Below, in pieces: positions 36,406 to 45,337 of a stretch of 64,000 nucleotides of DNA. The stretch lies in contig NZ_JAMQPR010000001.1 of the NCBI RefSeq assembly GCF_026151345.1, positions 3,605,292 through 3,669,291 on the forward strand. Reading direction: 5' to 3'. Source of the DNA: Leptospira paudalimensis (GTDB lineage Bacteria; Spirochaetota; Leptospiria; Leptospirales; Leptospiraceae). The notes beneath the pieces were generated by a model. The model searched no databases, had not been told where the DNA came from, and saw nothing but the letters and a program-made list of their open reading frames with translations. The position numbers and the translations under genes were made by a program. Numbering within the stretch: position 1 is the first letter of the stretch; each line of letters starts with the position of its first letter.

Positions 36406-39400
36406 ATGAAAAGACAATTAATTTTTCTATTACTATTTAGTGTTAGTTGCTCTCAATTTCTAAAACCTAAAGAAAGTTTTAACAAGGCAATTTATTTGCT
36501 CTTTGGGGCGATTGGCTTAAATTCAGATAGCTCTAATTATCCAGATCCAGTTGTAATAACTCCTCCTCCGACAGTTACATTTGCACCGGGTTCAATTTAT
36601 GCAAACGCTCCTGATGTTATTAAGATCACTGAATCGAAGGTAGAATTACCAAATAATATAAATGATACTGCGATTCCTGTCGGCAATATATTTGATATAG
36701 AATTGAAGCTAAACTTAGAAAATGATCCAAATTTTGAAATGTCGAAAATTGCTTCTGTCCAACTTCCTGAACCAGTTACTTTAACCTATAATTATAATAT
36801 AGATAAATTAAATGAAGCAGGATTTATTGATGAATTTATTGTTTATTATTATGACAAATTGGAAAACGAATGGTATCCGTTAAGCGATATCATTGTAGAT
36901 AAAGAGAATCAAAAGGTTTATGCAAAAACAAACCATTTTACTCCTTTTGTTTTAACTGCAGTGCCAACACCTGTTGGAACGGGAGTGGCAAAGCCACCTA
37001 CTTGTCTCAATAGCGCTATGCCAATTTCAGGCAATGGAAATGCTCATTGGACAACTTTTGGATTAAATTTTAAATATTACAAAGATAGAAATTATACAAT
37101 TACATCAAACGGTGACTTCTATGAATTAGGCTTAAACAAATCCCTAGGAATAGCAACTTGCAACGGAGGAACTCCACAGACAGGCTCAGACTTTTGTGGA
37201 AATTTTGAAGATCATAAACTGAACGCCAATTTAGATTATATAACTTTCACAGCGGAAACGAATCTTGATGTTTTTGTTATGTATGACTCTAGAGGATCTC
37301 AAGATGCGAGCTGGTTCCTGAGTGATGGTTGGGTAAATACTGGTAAAAAAGTAACCACAACAGATGCGGTGGGATTTTATAAGGTTTATTTGAAATCTTT
37401 TAATAAGAACGAAGTAGTACGTTTGCATGGAAACAGAATGGGTTTACCAGCTAATTCTTCCGTTAATACAAATTATTGGGTAGTGATAAAACCTAAACCC
37501 CCAGAAGATGATCAATCTTCTTGCTTATCATCAAGTGCAATGATACCTGATGATGTGGCTAATTTACGTGGTGTCCCTGGAAGTAACAAGGTTACACTTT
37601 TTTGGAGTTACGTTGATCCATCAAAAATTCAAAATCTAGTAATTAGGAGGAAAAAAAATTTTCCTGTTTCTAGTATTTCAGATGGAATGCCAGTAAGTGG
37701 TAGCGAAATCACACGAGAAGGGTATATTGATTCTGGATTAGATCCAAATACAAATTATTTTTATACTGTTTTTTCATATGATACGAATGGATTATTATCT
37801 AATGGAACGACCTTATCAGTAAAAACTTCAAATGATTCGGATGGAGATGGTTTGAGCGACTTATATGAAGAAGACCCAAATCATTTTTATCCAACAGGTC
37901 TCCTAACCGATAAAACTAAATATGATACTGACGGAGACGGTATCGATGATTACTCTGAAGTAATTGGAAATACTGATCCGACAAACGCTGACATATCTCC
38001 ACCTGTTGTAACTCAATTTCAGCTTGTCTCAGGATCAAAGACTGAATATCCAATTGCGTTTTTTGATGTGAAAGTTTCTGATAACGATACTGTAGTAAAA
38101 TATTTGATCTCAGAATCTTCATCAATTCCTTCACACAATGATTCTAGATGGGTTTCTCAAATTCCCAATTCTGTAGTGTTAAATCAGATTGGAATACATA
38201 ATTTTTATTTTTGGGCACGTGATGCAGCGGGCAATATCAGCAATTTAAATCCGCCAATTCAAATTGAATTAACAAAAGTTAAATTTCTGGAATATTACTT
38301 GGGATATAATTATGATACTCGAAAAATTGAGTACTATAAGTTTGATAAAAATTCAACTAAGTTTCAATTTTTGAAAGCATCCTCTCTTCTTGGTTATCAA
38401 TTTATCAATGATATACATCCTAGTGGTAAGTTCTTAGTCGCTTCTGAATATGATTATACAATTAATGCATCAAGAATCTCTACTTATAGAATTGATATGG
38501 AAACTGGTGAAATACAAAGTATAGCTACAGTCACTGCTCCGCTTATTAGAAATGCAAAATTTTCGTTGGATGGAAATACGCTAGTGACTTTAGGATTTGA
38601 TGGAACGATAAATGATATGGTTAGAATCTATTCAATCAATCCATCAAATGGTTCCATTACGTTCCTTCGAAGCACCGGACTATCTCAAAAGAATATCGAT
38701 TATTTATATTTAAATCCCAATGGAAGATATGTTTATGTATTGAAAGGAGAATACGGCTATATTCAAACTTTAGATCTACAAAATAATGCATCAATTGTTC
38801 CAAATTCTGTAAGCTTATCAAGTTATGTCGGTAGATTAGAGTTCCATTATTCTGGAAAATTTGGGTATTTTACAAACGGTGACGGCGAAGGTTCCTTTGA
38901 TGTTTTTCGGATGAATGAAACAACTGGAATATTATATCGAGATCGTTCGATTCAACTTCCAGATGTAAAACAATTATTTCAATATCGAATATCAAAAGAT
39001 GGAAAGTTCTTAATTGCTAAGTTTTCGGATCAAACCGACAGCAGTTGGTTGGGTAAGTTTTCAATAAATCAAGTAGACGGTGCTCTAACAGAACTAAAAA
39101 GAATTCCAATCAATGTCTCTTACAATATGGAATTAGAATCAACTGGAAATTTGGTATTATTATCCAATAATACAACTCGCATTATCGATTTGTATTCAAC
39201 AGATAATTTAATAAAAGTTTCTACTCAGTCAGATTTACTTTATCCAAATTTCACTCATTCCATAGATCAAAATAATGCACCTATAGATGTTCGTTTAACA
39301 CTACGAAGCAAAGTTGGTCTTTATAAAGGACTTGAAAAAGGTTTTCAATATCCTTATGGAGATATAGCTGGCGTCTCTGCCTCAGCAATATTTTTTAGTC

Positions 39401-40107
39401 CTGCAAATGTTCTAGAAAATGTGTCTAGCTATTATAATTCAAATCGTAATATAAGCATTGATTTTACAGTCAATGATCCTGCCAGAGTAAGCTGTCAAAA
39501 GCAAACATCTAACTATCTTGAAACATTGATTAGGATACCTCAAAATGCAGACATAACTCATTTTCTGCAAGGTACCATTGGTTCCAGAAAAACTATGAAT
39601 TGGTCTATTTCTGCAAGACAAGATTTTGGATTAAAGTATACATTAACAGATCATCCTGGAATTTGCGAAGGTACTTCCCAGACAAAGTCTTCTACTCTCG
39701 AAATTAAACCAAATAGAATTAGCATAAACTACCAGGGCTTGTTGCCAATGGGAAGTAATCTTAACAATGAAGATGAATTCTTTTATACAGAAGATGTAAT
39801 AGCAGGAACAAGTGTTGCAGGTGCAATTGTTGAAAAAAAGCCAATTGTATTTACTAACTTAGAATGTGATTTAGTTTACTATGAATGCGATACGATAGTT
39901 CCTGGTCCGAATGATATCTATGTTGGGGGATTGCCTTTGATCAATTGTCATGAACGTACATATAGACAGACTGGTTGGTTTAATGGTAAGCAAAACTGTA
40001 GTTATTTTAGAGATGAATCAAATCGTCTTAGAATACTTACAAATCGAATTAAAATTAAGCAGGATCATTATTGGAGATGGGGTAAGGTCGTAAGAACTCC
40101 AATTTAA
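36406..40107 (+). CDS. Large modular lipoprotein: FN3-like, thrombospondin type-3 repeats, lactonase-like propeller
   Basis: 1,233 residues. It has a lipoprotein signal (LIFLLLFSVSC, Cys15), a beta-sandwich N-terminal region, an FN3-like module at about 385-475 (NLRGVPGSNKVTLFWSYVDPSKIQNL), Asp-rich calcium-type repeats (DSDGDGLSDLYEEDPN, DTDGDGIDDYSEV), and then repeated blades of the type HPSGKFLVASEY, IYSINPSNGSITFLRSTG and LNPNGRYVYVL, as in YncE/6-phosphogluconolactonase propellers. The last 200 residues form a further Cys-containing domain (ECDLVYYECDTIV). It is expected on the cell surface. RBS is weak. PhoB-like boxes lie 79-107 bp upstream. A decayed paralogue lies directly before it and a TonB receptor remnant directly after. 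Confidence 0.85.
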   Translation: MKRQLIFLLLFSVSCSQFLKPKESFNKAIYLLFGAIGLNSDSSNYPDPVVITPPPTVTFAPGSIYANAPDVIKITESKVELPNNINDTAIPVGNIFDIELKLNLENDPNFEMSKIASVQLPEPVTLTYNYNIDKLNEAGFIDEFIVYYYDKLENEWYPLSDIIVDKENQKVYAKTNHFTPFVLTAVPTPVGTGVAKPPTCLNSAMPISGNGNAHWTTFGLNFKYYKDRNYTITSNGDFYELGLNKSLGIATCNGGTPQTGSDFCGNFEDHKLNANLDYITFTAETNLDVFVMYDSRGSQDASWFLSDGWVNTGKKVTTTDAVGFYKVYLKSFNKNEVVRLHGNRMGLPANSSVNTNYWVVIKPKPPEDDQSSCLSSSAMIPDDVANLRGVPGSNKVTLFWSYVDPSKIQNLVIRRKKNFPVSSISDGMPVSGSEITREGYIDSGLDPNTNYFYTVFSYDTNGLLSNGTTLSVKTSNDSDGDGLSDLYEEDPNHFYPTGLLTDKTKYDTDGDGIDDYSEVIGNTDPTNADISPPVVTQFQLVSGSKTEYPIAFFDVKVSDNDTVVKYLISESSSIPSHNDSRWVSQIPNSVVLNQIGIHNFYFWARDAAGNISNLNPPIQIELTKVKFLEYYLGYNYDTRKIEYYKFDKNSTKFQFLKASSLLGYQFINDIHPSGKFLVASEYDYTINASRISTYRIDMETGEIQSIATVTAPLIRNAKFSLDGNTLVTLGFDGTINDMVRIYSINPSNGSITFLRSTGLSQKNIDYLYLNPNGRYVYVLKGEYGYIQTLDLQNNASIVPNSVSLSSYVGRLEFHYSGKFGYFTNGDGEGSFDVFRMNETTGILYRDRSIQLPDVKQLFQYRISKDGKFLIAKFSDQTDSSWLGKFSINQVDGALTELKRIPINVSYNMELESTGNLVLLSNNTTRIIDLYSTDNLIKVSTQSDLLYPNFTHSIDQNNAPIDVRLTLRSKVGLYKGLEKGFQYPYGDIAGVSASAIFFSPANVLENVSSYYNSNRNISIDFTVNDPARVSCQKQTSNYLETLIRIPQNADITHFLQGTIGSRKTMNWSISARQDFGLKYTLTDHPGICEGTSQTKSSTLEIKPNRISINYQGLLPMGSNLNNEDEFFYTEDVIAGTSVAGAIVEKKPIVFTNLECDLVYYECDTIVPGPNDIYVGGLPLINCHERTYRQTGWFNGKQNCSYFRDESNRLRILTNRIKIKQDHYWRWGKVVRTPI

Positions 40108-40229
40108 AAAACGTTACAGACCAAAGGTTTAAAATCTATGTAAAAGATGAATTGTTAAACGAAGAAAAACTCTTTCGTTCTTATAGAGAAGGGGTTTCGT
40201 TTTCAATGTCTGCTAGTTATCGATTTTAA
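40107..40229 (+). pseudogene. 3' remnant of a second TonB-dependent receptor gene
   Basis: About 40 codons in a frame overlapping the lipoprotein stop read KNVTDQRFKIYVKDEL then LFRSYREGVSFSMSASYRF and a stop. This matches the C-terminus of the receptor at 31491 ([36 protein letters not shown]) including the final aromatic residue of an outer-membrane barrel. Nothing upstream is left, so a deletion joined the end of the receptor to the lipoprotein gene. Confidence 0.88.
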
Positions 40230-40245
40230 AAACAAATCCAATTCA

Positions 40246-40271
40246 CCAAACCCCGCATAAGCGGGGTTTGG
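40246..40271. terminator. Bidirectional hairpin between convergent genes
   Basis: CCAAACCCCGC and GCGGGGTTTGG pair perfectly over 11 bp with an ATAA loop. It lies 17 bp after the receptor remnant and 18 bp before the stop of the convergent prohibitin-like gene. It was probably the terminator of the lost receptor and now serves both sides. There is no T run. Confidence 0.85.
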
Positions 40272-40288
40272 ATCCGATCCATTTCTCT

Positions 40289-41116
40289 CTATTTCCCTTC
40301 TGTATTCACAATAATAGGCAATCCATCTTTCCCGTTCGGTACAAATATCAATTTGTTATTCGGATTTTCCATTGCTTTGAGTTGGATGTATTTTGGAGTT
40401 AATGAATCAGATATCATCTTTTGTGCTTTGGCCTGAGCTTCTGCTTCAATTAACACTGCTTTGGCTTTACCATCAGCTGAGATTTGTTGGATTTCAGCAT
40501 CACGTTTGGCAATGTTGATTTCAAACTTCATCTGCTCTTGTTCTTGTTGTTTTGTGAGTTTGCTTTCGATCGCTTTTAAAATTGAAGGACTGTATTCAAC
40601 ATCATCAATGATCACATCATCAATTTCGACATGTTTAAATTTCAATTTTTCGGTTAAAGATTTTTTAATCTGCGCGGAAACATTGGGAGTCTCTTTCGAT
40701 ATCGATACCATGTTATAAGCTGAGAGTATATTTCGAATTGCAGTTCTGAATTGGGGTTTGACTACCTTGTCGTAATAGTCTCTGCCTATTTCCATTTCCA
40801 ATTCATAAATTTCATTTTGAATGGGTCGTATGATGATATTGGCAGTCACAGTGATTGTCAAATCGTCACGAGTCAATACCTCTACCTTTTCTTGGTAACT
40901 GCTCCATTGGATTGAGTAAACGTAGACACTGTTCCAAGGCATATATGTTTGTACACGAGACTCCAAAGGTTTTTGACTGAGACCGGAGCTATAAGGCCTC
41001 CACATCAGCCCCACCTCACCTGGGTTGATGATCGAAATACAAGAGATGAATATCATCCCAATTAACAAAACAGGAACGAACTGGAAACTTAGCAGAAAAA
41101 TGGATCGACGTTTCAT
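40289..41116 (-). CDS. Prohibitin/SPFH (band 7) family lipoprotein or membrane protein
   Basis: 275 residues. A hydrophobic N-terminus with VLLIGMIFISC suggests a lipoprotein (Cys26) or a membrane anchor. The SPFH domain (INPGEVGLMWRPYSSGLSQKPLESRVQTYMPWN, VLTRDDLTITVTANIIIRP) covers about 30-200 and is followed by a coiled coil rich in Ala, Glu and Lys (EINIAKRDAEIQQISADGKAKAVLIEAEAQAKAQ). Such proteins form ring-like scaffolds on membranes and interact with proteases. Its start is 24 bp from the divergent ankyrin gene. Confidence 0.88.
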   Translation of the reverse strand: MKRRSIFLLSFQFVPVLLIGMIFISCISIINPGEVGLMWRPYSSGLSQKPLESRVQTYMPWNSVYVYSIQWSSYQEKVEVLTRDDLTITVTANIIIRPIQNEIYELEMEIGRDYYDKVVKPQFRTAIRNILSAYNMVSISKETPNVSAQIKKSLTEKLKFKHVEIDDVIIDDVEYSPSILKAIESKLTKQQEQEQMKFEINIAKRDAEIQQISADGKAKAVLIEAEAQAKAQKMISDSLTPKYIQLKAMENPNNKLIFVPNGKDGLPIIVNTEGK

Positions 41117-41140
41117 AGTTAAACTATTAGACTAAAACAG

Positions 41141-41635
41141 ATGTTCCAAATCTTATCGAGCCGAATTTTCAAAAATATCTTTCCATTTCTCATAATTTTT
41201 CTAATCGCTGTGGTTGGGAATGGGTGTGTGGAGGATGAAACTGTCATTAAAAATCCTCCTAGTCTGGAATTACGTCTCTTCCATGCGGTTGAAAAAGGGA
41301 ATTTAGAAGAAGTCAGATCTTTATTAGCCCAAGGGGTTTCCATTAATGCAAAAGATTCACTTGGAAATTCTTCGCTCATCAAAGCTGTCGATGAAGAAGA
41401 TATGGAGTTGGCAAAGTTTTTCATCCAAAAAGGAGCAAACGTAAACCTTCGCAATACAATGGGTGAAACAGCTCTTTACCGAGCCGTGTTCCGTGGTAAC
41501 TTGGACCTTGTTAAACTTTTAGTAAAAGCGGGAGCTGAGACAAAGGCAAAAACAGTAGGCGGAGTTAGTATTTTAGAACTAGCAGAAGAACGTGGAGAAG
41601 AGGGCATTTTGAAGTATTTGGAAAGTTTAAAATAA
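41141..41635 (+). CDS. Ankyrin-repeat lipoprotein
   Basis: 164 residues. A lipoprotein-like N-terminus (FPFLIIFLIAVVGNGC, Cys29) is followed by about three to four ankyrin repeats: ELRLFHAVEKGNLEEVRSLLAQGVSINAK, DSLGNSSLIKAVDEEDMELAKFFIQKGANVNLR, NTMGETALYRAVFRGNLDLVKLLVKAGAETKAK and VGGVSILELAEERGEEGILKYL. It would bind a protein partner in the periplasm. Divergent from the prohibitin-like gene. Confidence 0.88.
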   Translation: MFQILSSRIFKNIFPFLIIFLIAVVGNGCVEDETVIKNPPSLELRLFHAVEKGNLEEVRSLLAQGVSINAKDSLGNSSLIKAVDEEDMELAKFFIQKGANVNLRNTMGETALYRAVFRGNLDLVKLLVKAGAETKAKTVGGVSILELAEERGEEGILKYLESLK

Positions 41636-41679
41636 TTTTATACACATTTAATCCATATTCTTCCAGGAAATAAAGAAGA

Positions 41680-41718
41680 CTATACAACTCTCTTGTTATA
41701 TTCATAAGAATTGTATAG
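41680..41718. terminator. Hairpin between convergent ankyrin and M20 peptidase genes
   Basis: CTATACAA and TTGTATAG pair over 8 bp, with a further TCTT/AAGA pair inside. It lies in the 108-bp gap between two convergent stops and fits a shared terminator. Confidence 0.55.
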
Positions 41719-41743
41719 TTTTAAGATTTATCTCGTTTCTTTA

Positions 41744-43180
41744 TTAATTCATCTCAACCAGTGTTTCAAATAAAATTTTAGTCCCCAATTCCAGATTCTC
41801 AATGCTAATGTTCTCGTTTTTCCCATGCATTCCATCAATGTCTTCCGCTTTTAATACTGCTGGGATTAGACCATAAGCCTTGATTCCAATTTTTCTTAAG
41901 TAAGAATTGTCTGTTTTTCCAGGAGATAAAAACGGAGTCACTGTACTATTTGGAAATTTATTTACAGATACTGCTGAAAGGGTACTAAAAAATTTAGTTT
42001 GTATAGGAGAAATATCGGTTGGATTGATGTCAGTGAAAGTAATTTCGGCATTGTATTTAGTTGCAATGCTCTTAACTTTTTTTGCAAATTCCTCAATGTC
42101 AACACCGGGTAAAGTTCGAATATCCAATCTGCCAATTGCTTCGCCTGCAATCACATTCTCTCCTCCTTCACCTTCACTAGTGCGAAAACCTGTAATTGAT
42201 TTTGTATTCGTAGTCATCGCTGTTAGATGGCGATTGCTTTTAATCGTTGAATGTAATAGAGGTTTGATCAGTGGATTTCGAGCATTTTTTAAGAAAAAAG
42301 ATTTTGGAAAGGTACTGATTGTTCCCAATTGATAGAAAAAAGCATCAGTTTCTTCCGTTATACGTATGTCTGAATCTAATTCTCGGATTTCATTAAAAAA
42401 TTGCATCAATGATAATGCAGGGTATTGGGTAGGTGGAGAGGAACCATGTCCACTTTTACCAGTGATTTTTGCTCTTAACCATATATTTCCTTTTTCTGCA
42501 TATTGAATGTTAAAAATTGTTGAGCCTGGAATCACAATGTCTCTTGTAGCAACCCCACCCTCATTGATTGCATATTCATAACCTTCAAAAATCTTTTTTT
42601 GTTCAGTTGTCATATATTTTCCTCCAAGGACAGATCCAGATTCCTCGTCAGCTAACGCTAAATACATGGTTTTTCTAGTACGAGGGATTCCTGAACGTTT
42701 TAATTCCAAAAAGGCAACAAGTTCCATTACTGCCATCCCTTTCATATCGATGGCACCGCGACCCCAAACTCTGCCATCTCGTACACTGCCTGAAAGAGGA
42801 TTTACTTTCCATTCTTTCACATCAAATTCAACTGTATCTAAATGGTTGGCGAGGATAATCCCAGGTTCCGGATTTGGAACAGTTGCTGGAAGTTCTGCAA
42901 CTAAGTTAGGGCGATTTGGAAATTTGGGATCATAAATCAAACGAGAGCTAATCCCTTCTTTTTTGAGAATCGATTGAATGTATTTTGTAACTTGGATTTC
43001 GTTCCCACGTACTGATGGGATTTTTAGAATATCTGAAAGGTATTGAACTGCTTCTTTACGACGACTTTCCCAATTCACCATTGGATATGATTTTTTTAGT
43101 TCGGCATACTGAACCTTTTGTCCAAAGGAACATTGTAAGATAGAAATTAAAAAAATCCATACCCAAATAATTGCTTTCAT
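41744..43180 (-). CDS. M20 family metallopeptidase, exported or lipoprotein
   Basis: 478 residues. The signal region MKAIIWVWIFLISILQC could be a lipoprotein signal (Cys17). The M20/M28-type dizinc hydrolase pattern is complete: LANHLDTVEFD, VWGRGAIDMKGMAVMELVAFLEL, ALADEESGSVLGGKYMT, a dimerisation domain in the middle (ITGKSGHGSSPPTQYPALSLMQFF) and TPFLSPGKTDNSYLRK near the end. It resembles carboxypeptidase PM20D1/Cps1 proteins, which cut or join N-acyl amino acids, but substrate is not fixed. AGGAGAAT lies before the start. Confidence 0.9.
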   Translation of the reverse strand: MKAIIWVWIFLISILQCSFGQKVQYAELKKSYPMVNWESRRKEAVQYLSDILKIPSVRGNEIQVTKYIQSILKKEGISSRLIYDPKFPNRPNLVAELPATVPNPEPGIILANHLDTVEFDVKEWKVNPLSGSVRDGRVWGRGAIDMKGMAVMELVAFLELKRSGIPRTRKTMYLALADEESGSVLGGKYMTTEQKKIFEGYEYAINEGGVATRDIVIPGSTIFNIQYAEKGNIWLRAKITGKSGHGSSPPTQYPALSLMQFFNEIRELDSDIRITEETDAFFYQLGTISTFPKSFFLKNARNPLIKPLLHSTIKSNRHLTAMTTNTKSITGFRTSEGEGGENVIAGEAIGRLDIRTLPGVDIEEFAKKVKSIATKYNAEITFTDINPTDISPIQTKFFSTLSAVSVNKFPNSTVTPFLSPGKTDNSYLRKIGIKAYGLIPAVLKAEDIDGMHGKNENISIENLELGTKILFETLVEMN

Positions 43181-43247
43181 TCGATTCTCCTAAACGTTGT
43201 GAGAAAAAAGAGAATCACAATTCTAAAAACTTAAAAGTAAAAAGTAT

Positions 43248-43850
43248 TTAAATCTTTCTGAGTACTAACCTGACAATACTTGCTTTGCCTCTATGGAACG
43301 GACTTTCATTGAGTTCAGTTTCAAGTGTTTCTTCATACTCAACATTCATTTCTGAAAAATCCATTTTTAGATCTTTTAGTTGGTATAACATATCTGGGTC
43401 TTTTGGCCCACCTGATGTATATTTTAATTGTTCAGGAGAAAAACCTTCTAATAGTAAAAGACCACCTGGTTTTAAAGTTCGTACACAATTTCGATGAACA
43501 GTTGTTCGTATCGATTTATGAAAATGACTATAAATCAGTGCCACCATATCCATTTGCTCGGGAGCATAAGGATATGTTAAAGCATCAGAAATTTCATAAT
43601 GGAATGTGACATTTTTTTCTTTTGCTAATTGGATGGCTTTTTGTCTTCCCGCTTCTGACTGGTCAAATGCAAACACATCCCAACCAAGACTTGCTGCAAA
43701 AACAGCATTTCTTCCCTCGCCTTCACAAGGAAAAAGGATTTTCCCTTTTTTTAAATTGGGAAGTCGAGAACGTAAAAACTCATTAGGCTCTTTTCCATAA
43801 ATATATTCTTCGCTCACATAACGTTCGTTCCAGAAATCTTTGTTATACAT
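43248..43850 (-). CDS. SAM-dependent methyltransferase (class I, TehB/Tellurite-type)
   Basis: About 200 residues. It has DFWNERYVSEEYIYGKEPNEFL, motif I KKGKILFPCEGEGRNAVFAASLGWDVFAFDQSEAG, YPYAPEQMDMVALIYSHFH and LKPGGLLLLEGFSPEQLKY. Note FPCEGEG in place of the usual DLGCGxG. It is like the TehB/thiopurine-type small-molecule methyltransferases. ATG 43850 is preferred to the GTG at 43856. Substrate unknown. Confidence 0.88.
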   Translation of the reverse strand: MYNKDFWNERYVSEEYIYGKEPNEFLRSRLPNLKKGKILFPCEGEGRNAVFAASLGWDVFAFDQSEAGRQKAIQLAKEKNVTFHYEISDALTYPYAPEQMDMVALIYSHFHKSIRTTVHRNCVRTLKPGGLLLLEGFSPEQLKYTSGGPKDPDMLYQLKDLKMDFSEMNVEYEETLETELNESPFHRGKASIVRLVLRKI

Positions 43851-43914
43851 ACTCACCCAACTTTCGATTTGTGAAACTATCTTATACCAAAGATTCAGAA
43901 TCCAAAATGATTTT

Positions 43915-44607
43915 TTAATAGAATCGAATTAAATCTGAGGATTCTTCTCTTGGTGTATGGTAACGATTCAAATTCGAATCAGCTTTTGGATAACCAATGC
44001 TTAAACCCATAATCACTTTTTCTTCCTTCGGTAGACCTAGTGTTTCACGAACCACTTCAGGGAAAGCGCCCAATGCAGCTTGTGGGCAAGTTCCAAGCCC
44101 TTCCTCTCTAGCGAGAAGTAAAACAGATTGTAGGAAACAACCCAGATCAATTCCGACAAAAAAATTAAGATCAAATTTTGATGTGATGAAAACAGCGGTA
44201 GGTGCTCCAAAAAAACTAAAATTACGAAGCATAAATTGGTCTCTTGCTTCTTTGTCTTTACGATCAATGCCAGCAACTCCATAAATTTTCATGCCCAAAT
44301 CAAACATTCGTTTTTTGGCATCACTAGGATAAGATTCTGGCCAAGAAGTCTCGGGAGTAGGTGCAGATTCCTTTGCAGATTTGGTCAGTCTTTCTGAGAG
44401 TAGTTCTTTTTTGGTTCCATTGACAATGTGAACCTTCCAAGGTTGGGAGTTTTTCCAACTGGGACTTCTTAAAGCTGTTTCAAAAATTCTCCTGAGAATT
44501 TCCTCTGGAATCGGTTTTGGATCATATTCTCGGATGCTATGACGAGTGTTCATTGCTTCGGAAACAGTTTTTGATACTTCATGAATGGAGATTAATTCTT
44601 GGTTCAT
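43915..44607 (-). CDS. Nitroreductase family protein (FMN-dependent)
   Basis: About 230 residues. FMN-binding start SEAMNTRHSIREYDPKPIPEEILRRIFETALRSPSWKNSQPWKVHIV, then FFVGIDLGCFLQSVLLLAREEGLGTCPQAALGAFPEVVRETLGLPKEEKVIMGLSIGYP, as in NfsB/oxygen-insensitive nitroreductases. ATG 44607 (MNQELISIHE) is chosen because the longer frame up to 44688 runs through the operator at 44626. It is divergent from a tetR gene, so this enzyme probably detoxifies quinones or nitro compounds under TetR control. Operators at 44626 and 44696. Confidence 0.93.
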   Translation of the reverse strand: MNQELISIHEVSKTVSEAMNTRHSIREYDPKPIPEEILRRIFETALRSPSWKNSQPWKVHIVNGTKKELLSERLTKSAKESAPTPETSWPESYPSDAKKRMFDLGMKIYGVAGIDRKDKEARDQFMLRNFSFFGAPTAVFITSKFDLNFFVGIDLGCFLQSVLLLAREEGLGTCPQAALGAFPEVVRETLGLPKEEKVIMGLSIGYPKADSNLNRYHTPREESSDLIRFY

Positions 44608-44625
44608 CGTACACCTACAGAAAAC

Positions 44626-44647
44626 ATACATACCAGTCGGTATGTAT
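44626..44647. promoter_or_regulatory. TetR-type operator 1 (nitroreductase side)
   Basis: ATACATACC-AGTC-GGTATGTAT, a perfect 9-bp inverted repeat with a 4-bp spacer, ending 19 bp from the nitroreductase start. Its shape fits TetR-family operators. A weaker related site is at 44696. Confidence 0.85.
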
Positions 44648-44695
44648 TTGCAAGGATTTTTTATGTGCGAACTTCTAGTTTGGAACAAAAAAATT

Positions 44696-44717
44696 GAACA
44701 GACTAGTCGGTGTATTT
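44696..44717. promoter_or_regulatory. TetR-type operator 2 (tetR side)
   Basis: Shares the half-site AGTCGGT with operator 1, here GACTAGTC followed by GGTGTATTT; 5 of the 9 bases of the left arm also agree with operator 1. It lies about 40 bp upstream of the tetR start, so it likely gives autoregulation. Confidence 0.65.
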
Positions 44718-44755
44718 CTTGATTGGATTTTGTTTATCCTCATTTTAGGACAGAA

Positions 44756-45337
44756 ATGAAGAAGGAACCGACAAAATTACGTCTCTTGGCTGTCAGCCGA
44801 AACCTTTTTCTAAAACAAGGGTATTCCGAAACTGGTTTGAACCAAATTGTTGATGAGGCAAAAACGGTGAAGGCAAGTTTGTACCAACATTTTTCGTCAA
44901 AGGAAGAGTTGGGAAAAGAAGTCCTCAAAATTTATTCGGACGAAAATTTAAATTTACTCAAAACCTTAATGAAACGAAATCCAAAACCTTTAGACTTCAT
45001 CAAAGCTTGGGTGCGAATCCTTTCCAGGGAAGCTCGGATGTCACAATTATTTGGATGTGGAATGGCAAATTTTCGTGCGCAAATCAATTCAGAAGAAGTT
45101 CACATTCGTTCTGAAATTGAAAGGATAGCCAACCAAACGATTGAATGTTTATCTGAATTTCTGCAAAACTCAATCCAAAATGGTTATATTTCTAAGAAAG
45201 TGGATCCTCATTCACTCGCAAAACAGTTGTTTATTGTTTATGAAGGTGTATTACAGAGTTACCGACTATTAGATGATAAAAAATCATTGGATGAACTTTA
45301 TAAAATCGCTGAAAACTTAATCCCTATCTCAGAATGA
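44756..45337 (+). CDS. TetR/AcrR family transcriptional regulator
   Basis: About 193 residues. The N-terminal HTH is typical: KLRLLAVSRNLFLKQGYSETGLNQIVDEAKTVKASLYQHFSSKEELGKEVLKIY. The C-terminal ligand domain has ARMSQLFGCGMANFRAQINSEEVHIRSEIERI, as in the TetR_C family close to YezE/AcuR-type repressors. AGGA precedes ATG 44756 (frame open from 44723). Its stop overlaps the TonB receptor ATG by 4 bp (ATGA), so repressor and transporter are made together. It is expected to repress itself and the divergent nitroreductase. Confidence 0.92.
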   Translation: MKKEPTKLRLLAVSRNLFLKQGYSETGLNQIVDEAKTVKASLYQHFSSKEELGKEVLKIYSDENLNLLKTLMKRNPKPLDFIKAWVRILSREARMSQLFGCGMANFRAQINSEEVHIRSEIERIANQTIECLSEFLQNSIQNGYISKKVDPHSLAKQLFIVYEGVLQSYRLLDDKKSLDELYKIAENLIPISE

